The translations under genes were made by a program, and so were the position numbers. 5,821 nt of DNA from Opitutaceae bacterium UBA4094. Its GTDB lineage: Bacteria; Verrucomicrobiota; Verrucomicrobiia; Opitutales; Opitutaceae. The DNA lies in contig DFYA01000285.1 of assembly GCA_002382525.1 (NCBI GenBank), positions 1-5,821 on the forward strand. Direction: 5' to 3'. The notes beneath the pieces were generated by a model, which had not been told where the DNA came from, searched no databases, and saw nothing but the letters and a program-made list of their open reading frames with translations. Every line of letters begins with the position of its first letter. Position 1 is the first letter of the stretch. Below, piece after piece: positions 1 to 5,821 of the stretch.

Positions 1-247
1 GCCAAGGCACCGCGCCAAACCTCGTTTATCGACGAGTAGAGCGGCAGAGTCGGGCCGCTAACTTGACTCGTGTTGTTGCCGGCAGTGGGACTGATCGGAC
101 CGGACAATCAAAGTTTATGGACCAATAGGCGCCGCGCGGTGGCGCTGGAATGATTCTAACTTCGCGTCCGAAAAATGCGATGAATCCTCTGCAGTTCTCG
201 CTGCTTCCGGACTAGGTGTCTTGAAATGTAACGGTGCGCCCGGACAC
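1..247. other. Left-edge stretch with no supported gene
   Basis: I find no convincing gene here. All three plus frames close early, with stops at 37-39, near 60 and near 128. On the minus strand one frame stays open from about 107 to the left edge; its translation contains PTLPLYSSINEVWRG, which reads like real protein. However, it is preceded directly by a TGA (108-110), its only possible start is a TTG at 105-107, and no Shine-Dalgarno sequence precedes that. It could be the start of a gene lying to the left, a decayed remnant, or chance. A small GC-rich inverted repeat (GCGCC at 129-133 with GGCGC at 141-145) has no T-tract and is not called. No tRNA fold or repeat was seen. Confidence 0.5.
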
Positions 248-277
248 AAAAAAGCCGGCGCCTTGTGGGCGCCGGCT
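248..277 (-). terminator. Intrinsic terminator of the FecR-domain gene
   Basis: A perfect 10-bp inverted repeat (253-262 AGCCGGCGCC with 268-277 GGCGCCGGCT) encloses a 5-nt loop. Read on the minus strand, the GC-rich stem is followed by six T residues (complement of 248-253). The hairpin starts 14 nt after the stop codon of the FecR-domain gene, which is the expected place for a Rho-independent terminator. On the plus strand no T-run follows the stem, so it is one-directional and serves the minus-strand gene only. Confidence 0.93.
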
Positions 278-291
278 CTTCATAAAGCTGA

Positions 292-966
292 TTAGCTGGA
301 GGGGCTGACGATCGTGATGTTGATGTTGGACTCACTAGCGCCAGGGTTCGTCGTAATGGCGGTCGTTGCCCGTTCGTTGATAATGCCGCTGAAGGTGCCC
401 GCCGGGGTCAGCTTAACACTCTGACCCGGCTGAAGGGTGACAGATTGGCCGCTCTCGTTCACGAGGGTCACCACACCGGTAGCGACAAACAAAGTCACCT
501 CGCCGGAAGCGGTAACATTCACGGTGTAGCTCGTGCCACGAGCAGCGGCGACACCCTTGGGGGTGCGGATGGAGTAATCATTGATGCCCTTCTTCGACGG
601 ATCGAGGCTGGCGACCACGGTGCCGAGGCTGAGACCGATTTCGGCGGTTTGCTTGGTGATCTGGCCACCGTCGGTGGTCAGGGAAAGCTTATTGAGCTCA
701 ACCTTTGAGCCAGGCTGGATGGTCGTCGTGTTGCCGGAGAATGCTTGGATATCGACCGCAGAATTGTCTGGGGTCTCAATGACGGTGCCTTGGGGGAGCT
801 TATCGCCAACTTGGATTGCGGCACGTGATTGGCCGGGGAGCGTCGCTTGTGCGTTGCCCGTGACTTTGAGAACAACTGCCTCGGAGACGGTCTCGGCAGC
901 ATTCGCGCAGACAGCAGCGAAACTGACGACAGCGGCAATGATAAGGGAATGTAGCGACTTTTTCAT
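292..966 (-). CDS. Exported FecR-domain protein
   Basis: This is a 224-residue protein predicted to be exported across the inner membrane. Residues 1-23 form a Sec signal peptide: MKKS, a hydrophobic core LIIAAVVSFAAV, then an ANA-A cleavage site. Cys20 does not sit in a good lipobox, so a lipoprotein is unlikely. Residues about 35-165 match the FecR beta-rich domain. The hallmark is RTPKGVAAARGTSYTVNV (134-151), followed by a strand ending VATGVVTLVN and the repeat-like LQPGQSVKLTPAG (178-190). The C-terminus is Ser/Thr/Asn-rich and ends ITIVSPSS. Classical FecR is an inner-membrane anti-sigma partner of FecI, with a cytoplasmic N-domain and a transmembrane helix. This protein has neither, and no sigma-factor gene is adjacent. 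It is therefore better read as a secreted or periplasmic protein of unknown role that uses the FecR fold, perhaps structural or ligand-binding. The ATG at 966 is chosen because it begins the signal peptide; only a weak AGG lies about 10 nt upstream. The gene stands alone and ends at the strong terminator. Confidence 0.9.
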   Translation of the reverse strand: MKKSLHSLIIAAVVSFAAVCANAAETVSEAVVLKVTGNAQATLPGQSRAAIQVGDKLPQGTVIETPDNSAVDIQAFSGNTTTIQPGSKVELNKLSLTTDGGQITKQTAEIGLSLGTVVASLDPSKKGINDYSIRTPKGVAAARGTSYTVNVTASGEVTLFVATGVVTLVNESGQSVTLQPGQSVKLTPAGTFSGIINERATTAITTNPGASESNINITIVSPSS

Positions 967-1201
967 AAGGGTGATGCCTGGGTAGAGTGAATTGAAGATT
1001 TCTGGCGTTATTTAAATATGAATCTCTCACGTCACGGCAAGCACGAAGGTGGGCGACAGGAAAGATATACACCCATGCCCGCGCCGTCCGAATCCAGACG
1101 GCTGGCCCGCCGAAGAATACAACGTGCGGCATCTCCGTCCCCGTTGCGCGGCGATGAAATTTCCGCTCGCGTGAACCTACGGTCCCCACCGAGTTTTACG
1201 A
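967..1201. other. Divergent intergenic region between the FecR-domain and SNF2 genes
   Basis: This 235-bp spacer must hold the 5' leaders, and probably the promoters, of both flanking genes, which point away from each other. Apart from the AT-rich box near 1008-1020 it is GC-rich. A TACAAC (1118-1123) on the plus strand resembles a -10 element, but a matching -35 is poor, so no promoter is called for the SNF2 gene. Overlapping Arg/Ser-rich open frames cross this spacer into the SNF2 gene on both strands; they have no homology I recognise and look like GC-driven noise. No operator palindrome, riboswitch-like fold or small RNA gene was seen. Confidence 0.5.
1013..1040 (-). promoter_or_regulatory. 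Weak candidate promoter for the FecR-domain gene
   Basis: An AT-rich patch in an otherwise GC-rich spacer reads CATATTTAAATAAC on the minus strand. Taking TATTTA (1018-1013) as the -10 element, TTGCCG (1040-1035) lies 16 nt upstream and matches four of six bases of a sigma-70 -35. The -10 match is poor (three of six); shifting it to TTAAAT improves that but lengthens the spacer to 19 nt. The position, about 45-75 bp ahead of the ATG, suits a promoter. This is a visual match only, and Verrucomicrobiota promoters are not well characterised. Confidence 0.25.
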
Positions 1202-3607
1202 ATGCTTCGCGTCTTCTTACCACCCAATTTGGCCGCCGCCGCTCTACGCGACGCGATTGCGGTAAAGGTGGACATGGATCTTTCGGCACCGCCGAGCGAA
1301 AAAGAGATTCCGGGATTGATCGTTCTCCAACGGCTCTGCGGATCCTCCACAACGCCGCCGCTTTTCCTCCAATTGACCCGGGCTCAACTCCGGGAAGTTA
1401 TCGCCGCCCTCAAAGGTCAGTCGACGTTTGCATTCATCAACTCCCCTGACGCCCCCCTGCTTTGGATTGGGCCGCGCCTTCGTGGAGTGAGTGAATTTCT
1501 GGATGAAGCGTCGGAATCAGCTCCGCCGCGCGTAGCCACGCCTACAACTTTTACGCCGGCCGTGCGTTCGATTCGCCGAACGGACTCGGCCCCCCTCACC
1601 ATCGACGGCAGTGAGCATTACCTCGCGATCACCCTTCCCTCTCGCGAACAAAGCGCCTACGCGGCCGCCCTTGACCTCGTAAAATCGCACGGTTTTACCC
1701 TCGACGCGCTCACCCGCAAATGGTGGCTGCGCGACCGGCATAAAACGCTGAATTTTTTAGCAGCCCACCTCGGCAACTTGCGCGACAAATGGCATGCTTC
1801 GTTCACGGAAAATTTCGAGAAGAACACTGCCAAACTCACGGTGGCCGATATCGAGTGCCACATCGCCGAGACCGCGGGTGAGTTCTCCCTCACGCTTGGT
1901 CTCCAAGCTGGCAAGGTGCACGAGGACAATCTCCGCGCGGCGCTCACCTCTAACCGCGGCTACGTTGAAGACGCGGCAGGCAAAACCTTTCTTCTCCCGC
2001 CCGAAAAAATCGCCCGCATCACCGCTGCGCAGCGTGCTCTCGCGGGTAGCGCCACTACTTCGGCTTTGGCTCGTCGCACCTGGCGTATCCCCACCGCTCG
2101 CGTCGCCGAAATTCAGGAGGTCATCGACGAACTGGTGCCTCACTACCAGCCGCCCGCGTCTTGGAAATCCCGCAGCGACGCCCTGCGCAACTTGTCCACG
2201 TTGGCGCCCGCCCCGCTCGCGGCCGAACTCTCGGCGCTGCTCCGACCTTACCAGCAGATAGGCGTCGCTTGGCTATGGCACCTCCACCGTCTCGGTCTCG
2301 GTGGCATCCTCGCCGACGAGATGGGCCTAGGCAAAACCCTCCAAGCGATTTCTCTGCTCACAACGCTCAGCGACGCTCGCCAGCCATCCCTTGTTGTGTG
2401 CCCGGCGTCGCTCGTCGAAAACTGGCGCCGCGAGACGGCCCGGTTCGCCCCGCACCTGCGGGTATTTATTCATCACGGCAACCAGCGGCTCACCGACCCC
2501 GCGCATGCAGCCGCTTTAGACGTGGTGATCACTTCATACGGCACCCTCGCGCGGGACCGTGATCGCTTTGCCGACTTTGAGTTCGCCGCACTCTTCGCCG
2601 ACGAAGCCCAACACATCAAAAACCGCCGCACGCAAAACGCGCAGGCGTTACGCTCGCTGAACACCCGCAGCCGCTTCTTGCTCACGGGCACGCCCGTGGA
2701 AAACTCCCTCGACGACCTGCGCGCCTTGTTCGATCTGCTGATGCCGGGCTACCTCGAAAAAATTCCAGCCGGCACGCGGGGCGACGAACGCGGCTGGTTC
2801 GACGAGCGTCTTCGCGCCAAGACCGCTCCCTATATCCTTCGGCGCACCAAAAAAGCCGTCGCCACCGAGCTTCCCGACAAGATCGAGCAGATCCTTTATT
2901 GCGAACCGACCTCCGCCCAATCGCGCCTTTACACCGAATGGCAGCAGAAGTCCGAACAGGAACTCGACGCCCTCGCCGCCGGCGGTGCCTCTGAAAACGC
3001 GATCCGCATGGCGACGCTCACGCAACTTCTCCGCTTGCGCCAGATTTGTTGCGACCCCCGCCTGGTGGTCGCCGCCTCAAAAGCAGAACATTCGGCGAAG
3101 CTGGAAACCTTCCGCGAGTTGCTCTCCGAATCCATTGACGACGGACATCGCCTGTTGGTGTTCTCCCAGTTCACGTCGCTGCTTGGACTACTCCGCGCGG
3201 AACTTGACGAACAGTCCCTCCCCTACTGTTACCTCGACGGCTCCACGCCACAGAAGCAGCGCCAGGCGGAAGTCGATAAATACAACAACAGTCCCGACAT
3301 CCCCGTCTTTCTCATTTCGCTCAAAGCGGGCGGCACCGGACTCAACCTCACCGGCGCCGACACCGTGGTGCACTTCGACCCATGGTGGAATCCCGCCGTC
3401 GAAGCGCAAGCCACCGACCGCGCCCACCGCATCGGCCAGAAAAAGGTGGTGACCAGCTACAAACTGATCTGCACCGGAACGGTCGAGGAGAAGGTGCTGC
3501 ACATGCAGGAAACCAAGCGCGCCCTGCTCGCCGACGTCTTCGAAGCCAGCGATGCGAACAACGCCAAACTTACGCTCGCCGACCTCACCTCGCTCCTAAA
3601 AAACTAG
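1202..3607 (+). CDS. SNF2-family DEAD/DEAH-type helicase/ATPase
   Basis: This 801-residue protein belongs to superfamily 2 and is SNF2/Swi2-like. Such enzymes use ATP to translocate on double-stranded DNA and remodel protein-DNA complexes, generally without strand separation. The C-terminal engine is complete. It has a Q-like motif LRPYQQIGVAWL (347-358), Walker A DEMGLGKT (372-379), motif Ia VVCPASLVENW (398-408), Walker B DEAQH (467-471), motif III LTGTPVEN (494-501), motif IV LLVFSQFTSLL (651-661), motif V LKAGGTGLNL (707-716) and motif VI QATDRAHRIGQ (736-746), with R740 and R743 as likely arginine fingers. Residues 1-340 resemble no domain I can name. They hold only two cysteines (C46, C219), so the SWIM zinc finger found in many bacterial SNF2 proteins is absent. 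An in-frame TGA at 1172-1174 and no other start codon between make ATG 1202 the earliest start. Its Shine-Dalgarno is weak (GAG, 8 nt away). Met25 (1274) has a better one (AAAGG, 5 nt away) and would give 777 residues. The actual target is unknown; RapA-like transcription recycling or DNA repair are possibilities only. Confidence 0.95.
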   Translation: MLRVFLPPNLAAAALRDAIAVKVDMDLSAPPSEKEIPGLIVLQRLCGSSTTPPLFLQLTRAQLREVIAALKGQSTFAFINSPDAPLLWIGPRLRGVSEFLDEASESAPPRVATPTTFTPAVRSIRRTDSAPLTIDGSEHYLAITLPSREQSAYAAALDLVKSHGFTLDALTRKWWLRDRHKTLNFLAAHLGNLRDKWHASFTENFEKNTAKLTVADIECHIAETAGEFSLTLGLQAGKVHEDNLRAALTSNRGYVEDAAGKTFLLPPEKIARITAAQRALAGSATTSALARRTWRIPTARVAEIQEVIDELVPHYQPPASWKSRSDALRNLSTLAPAPLAAELSALLRPYQQIGVAWLWHLHRLGLGGILADEMGLGKTLQAISLLTTLSDARQPSLVVCPASLVENWRRETARFAPHLRVFIHHGNQRLTDPAHAAALDVVITSYGTLARDRDRFADFEFAALFADEAQHIKNRRTQNAQALRSLNTRSRFLLTGTPVENSLDDLRALFDLLMPGYLEKIPAGTRGDERGWFDERLRAKTAPYILRRTKKAVATELPDKIEQILYCEPTSAQSRLYTEWQQKSEQELDALAAGGASENAIRMATLTQLLRLRQICCDPRLVVAASKAEHSAKLETFRELLSESIDDGHRLLVFSQFTSLLGLLRAELDEQSLPYCYLDGSTPQKQRQAEVDKYNNSPDIPVFLISLKAGGTGLNLTGADTVVHFDPWWNPAVEAQATDRAHRIGQKKVVTSYKLICTGTVEEKVLHMQETKRALLADVFEASDANNAKLTLADLTSLLKN

Positions 3608-3638
3608 GCCGCACCCGATCGGCGCCGTCCGGCTCGGC

Positions 3639-4190
3639 TCACTCCAGCCCGAGCGCCTTCCGGCCCGACTCCGAGATCATCTGCGGAGTCCAAACCGGGT
3701 CCCACACGATGTGCACCTTTGCCGATTCGACCGTGGGTAGCGCCGCGATCTTCTGCCGTGCGTCTTCGGCGATCACCGGTCCCATACCGCAGCCCGGCGC
3801 GGTCAATGTCATCTTCACTTCCACTTCGTGTCCGCCGGTCGGCGTCTTTTCCACGCTCAGGTCATACACCAGACCGAGGTCGACAATGTTCACCGGGATT
3901 TCCGGATCGAAACAGGTCTTCATCGCAGCCCACACTGCGGCCTCACTGAATTCGGCGCCCCCCCCACCTGCGGCGTCCACGCCCAATGTCGCGACATCGA
4001 AGCCCTCCAACGCATCCACGCTCTCGCGCGGAAGCCGGAAAAGTCCACGGTCCGTGCGCACCGTCACGCTGCCCCCGAGGGTCTGCATCACATGAGCCGA
4101 CGTTCCCGCCGCCAACGTGACCGAATCGCCTGCCGGGATAACCGTGGCCGTGATGTCTCGTGACAGAATGTGTTCAGATATCTTGTTCAT
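3639..4190 (-). CDS. sufT: Putative Fe-S cluster assembly protein SufT
   Basis: This 183-residue cytoplasmic protein matches long-form SufT. It has an N-terminal SufT-specific segment (about 8-62: IPAGDSVTLAAGTSAHVMQTLGG, then GLFRL and DALEG). A Gly/Ala linker (71-79) leads to a MIP18/DUF59 domain (about 82-165). The domain shows the family signatures DPEIPVNIVDLGLVYDL (95-111) and TAPGCGMG (130-137), with Cys134 the conserved cysteine, and closes with VWDPVWTPQMIS (162-173). In the family, SufT supports maturation of iron-sulfur proteins, probably in cluster transfer or carrier function, alongside SufBCD/SufU or related machinery. No other suf gene is in this window. Instead sufT follows sppA on the same strand after 38 bp, so it probably shares the sppA transcript. 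There is no clear Shine-Dalgarno before ATG 4190. A four-codon reading frame (ATG at 4206 to TAA at 4192) with a GGGGA just ahead ends one base before the sufT ATG and might couple initiation, but that is speculative. The gene converges with the SNF2 gene, 31 bp away. Confidence 0.92.
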   Translation of the reverse strand: MNKISEHILSRDITATVIPAGDSVTLAAGTSAHVMQTLGGSVTVRTDRGLFRLPRESVDALEGFDVATLGVDAAGGGGAEFSEAAVWAAMKTCFDPEIPVNIVDLGLVYDLSVEKTPTGGHEVEVKMTLTAPGCGMGPVIAEDARQKIAALPTVESAKVHIVWDPVWTPQMISESGRKALGLE

Positions 4191-4228
4191 TTTAGAGTTG
4201 GATCATTTTCCCCGTTGTTCAGGCCACA

Positions 4229-5821
4229 TCAACGCACGCTGATCTCGAGGGGCATCCGCGCATAGATTCCGCGAGGATCGTTGAACTGCTGCAGCGTTCT
4301 CGCCTGTTTCTCAAAGTGGTCGACCACCTGGGAAACGATACCGCGCTGCGAAGCCAGCGGCGGACGCACGTTGCCGAGCCACGCGCCTAGCATCTCCGCA
4401 AAAGTCGTCGGCTGGGGAAACTCCACCAACCGGTAATCGTTTTCGACGCCGGCCGCATCCGCCGCCCACGCGGTCGCCGCGCCCAACCCGCCAAGTTCGT
4501 CCACCAAACCCAGTTTTTGCGCCTCGCGTCCTGACCACACGCGACCGCCGGCCAGTTTGCGCACGTCCGCCGGATCAAGACCGCGTCCTTCGGCGACCTT
4601 GTCGATAAACTCGTCGTAAATCCACTCCACCATGCCCTGGAAAATCTTGAGTTCCGACGGCGTCTTCGGGCGAGAAAGGGTGAAGATGTCCGCGTGTTTG
4701 CCGGTCTTCACGCTGTCCCATGTGATGCCGAAGTCGTTTGCCAGTTTCTTGACGTCGAAATGAAGCCCCACCACGCCGATCGATCCGGTGATCGTCGTCG
4801 GCTCGGCAAAGATACGTGTGCCGTATGCAGAAATCCAATACCCGCCCGACGCCGCATAACTGCCCATTGAGACCACCACGGGCTTTACCTCGGCGGCCAA
4901 TCTCAACTCGCGCTGGATGTGCTCCGATGCCGTTGCTGATCCACCCGGGCTATTCACGCGCAGCACGATCGCCTTGACCTGGTCGTTCTGTCGTAGCGCG
5001 CGCAACTCACGCGCGAATCGCTCGCCGCCCACCTCGTCCGGGGCTCCCTCGCCGTCAACGATCGCACCCTCTGCATAAATCACCGCGATCTCATTCTTGG
5101 AACGCTTGCTCGCTGGAGCCGACGCCCGTGCGTAATCCGCCAGCGTGACTTGTTTAAACGCTTCGTTCGCACCCGTGCGCCCCGTCGCGGTCTTGAGTTG
5201 GGCCAGCACTTCATCGCGATAGGCCAAACGATCGACCAAGCCCGCTTTCAGCGCGGATTGGGGGCGAATAACGCCTTCGTTATCCACGATCGCCTGCAAA
5301 GTCGCCGCCGTGATTCGTCGGTCTTGCGAGACGTCGTTGACCAAGTCACTCCAGAGGTCGTCGAGAAGCTTCTTCAACTGCTCACGATTCTCCGGGCTCA
5401 GATCTTTGCGCACAAAGGGCTCCGCGTAGGACTTGAACTCACCCACCTTCGTAACCTGCACACCGACGCCAAAACGCTCGAAGGCGCCGGCGAAAAACAT
5501 CGGTTCGCTCGCCAGTCCAGGCACCATTAGCAAGCCATACGGATCCATTACCAGTTCAGTGGCTCCCGCCGTGAGATACAGGTCGGCGGTTGTCGCATTA
5601 TTCAAATACGCGATCACCGGCTTACCCGATTGTTTGAACTCAACCAACGCCGCGCGCACTTCGCTCAACGTAGCAAAACCCGTTCCGTAACCCTCCGGCG
5701 TGAGGCTTCCCAACAACAACACGCCGGCGATGCGCTTATCGGCGCCCGCTCCTCGCAACGCCCGCGTGACCGCCCGCAATTGCAACGTCCGTGAATCGCG
5801 TCCGCTCAACATCGCAGCCGG
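4229..5821 (-). CDS. sppA: Signal peptide peptidase SppA, long form (5' end outside window)
   Basis: This is a serine protease of family S49 with the tandem two-domain (67K-type) layout. It is a membrane-bound enzyme that degrades signal peptides released after protein export. Residues are numbered from the Met at 5812. The N-terminal repeat carries the general-base lysine in VGEFKSYAEPF (Lys127). The C-terminal repeat carries the nucleophile in SYAASGGYWIS (Ser322), preceded by VNSPGGSATASE (286-297) and followed by TTITGSIGVVGL (339-350). The Lys-Ser distance of 195 matches the 200 between K209 and S409 of the E. coli enzyme. The frame stays open through 5821 (Pro-Ala-Ala precede that Met). 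The segment before GRDSRTLQLRAV should hold a membrane anchor and the first part of the N-domain, roughly 80-100 residues by comparison with the 618-residue E. coli protein. The Met at 5812 is therefore almost certainly internal. The gene ends 38 bp before sufT, its likely operon partner. The promoter is off the window. Confidence 0.95.
   Translation of the reverse strand, partial: PAAMLSGRDSRTLQLRAVTRALRGAGADKRIAGVLLLGSLTPEGYGTGFATLSEVRAALVEFKQSGKPVIAYLNNATTADLYLTAGATELVMDPYGLLMVPGLASEPMFFAGAFERFGVGVQVTKVGEFKSYAEPFVRKDLSPENREQLKKLLDDLWSDLVNDVSQDRRITAATLQAIVDNEGVIRPQSALKAGLVDRLAYRDEVLAQLKTATGRTGANEAFKQVTLADYARASAPASKRSKNEIAVIYAEGAIVDGEGAPDEVGGERFARELRALRQNDQVKAIVLRVNSPGGSATASEHIQRELRLAAEVKPVVVSMGSYAASGGYWISAYGTRIFAEPTTITGSIGVVGLHFDVKKLANDFGITWDSVKTGKHADIFTLSRPKTPSELKIFQGMVEWIYDEFIDKVAEGRGLDPADVRKLAGGRVWSGREAQKLGLVDELGGLGAATAWAADAAGVENDYRLVEFPQPTTFAEMLGAWLGNVRPPLASQRGIVSQVVDHFEKQARTLQQFNDPRGIYARMPLEISVR

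Noticed and set aside
128..146. GC-rich inverted repeat GCGCC/GGCGC
   Set aside because: Five-bp stem with no T-run and no adjacent supported gene end; expected by chance in GC-rich DNA.
1018..1449. Plus-strand 143-codon open frame starting in the divergent spacer
   Set aside because: It overlaps most of the SNF2 N-terminal coding region in another frame, is rich in Arg and Ser as expected of GC-rich shadows, and lacks a recognisable domain.
2600..2614. Walker B reads DEAQH instead of DEAH
   Set aside because: DEAQ followed by xIKN is common among bacterial SNF2/HepA-type proteins, so it is not a catalytic defect.
3608..3638. CGGCGCCG palindrome (3620-3627) between the convergent SNF2 and sufT genes
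   Set aside because: The repeat is short, has no loop and no T-tract on either strand, so it does not support an intrinsic terminator.
5150..5530. Plus-strand 126-codon open frame opposite sppA
   Set aside because: It lies wholly antisense to a clear S49 protease frame and shows no domain; treated as a shadow.
4229..5812. Taking Met at 5812 as the SppA start
   Set aside because: The frame continues to the window edge without a stop, and the protein would lack its membrane anchor and the first strands of the N-terminal domain.

Overview
The window looks like ordinary chromosomal DNA from a GC-rich Gram-negative bacterium. My best guess is Verrucomicrobiota, Opitutales/Opitutaceae-like. The guess rests on a stand-alone secreted FecR-domain protein, a GC-rich SNF2-type ATPase, a long-form SufT, a double-domain SppA and the weak Shine-Dalgarno sequences at every visible start. 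It is inference from protein style; no rRNA or other marker gene is present.

Layout from left to right. Positions 1-247 hold no convincing gene, only a short minus-strand open stretch that runs off the left edge. A strong intrinsic terminator (248-277) ends a minus-strand gene for a small exported FecR-domain protein (292-966). A 235-bp divergent intergenic region follows (967-1201). The plus-strand gene 1202-3607 encodes an 801-residue SNF2-family ATPase with all the core helicase motifs. After a 31-bp convergent gap, two minus-strand genes follow in transcription order sppA (4229-5821, its 5' end cut by the right edge) then sufT (3639-4190). They are 38 bp apart and probably co-transcribed.

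The genes do not form one recognisable pathway. The sppA-sufT pair combines membrane proteolysis of leftover signal peptides with iron-sulfur cluster maturation, two housekeeping jobs with no known mechanistic link. The SNF2 protein acts on DNA or nucleoprotein, and the FecR-like protein is extracytoplasmic. I see no CRISPR array, tRNA, rRNA, insertion sequence, integrase, toxin-antitoxin pair or defence cluster, and no evidence of a new system. The points most worth checking are the N-terminal third of the SNF2 protein, the FecR-domain protein without a sigma-factor partner, and the sppA-sufT linkage.
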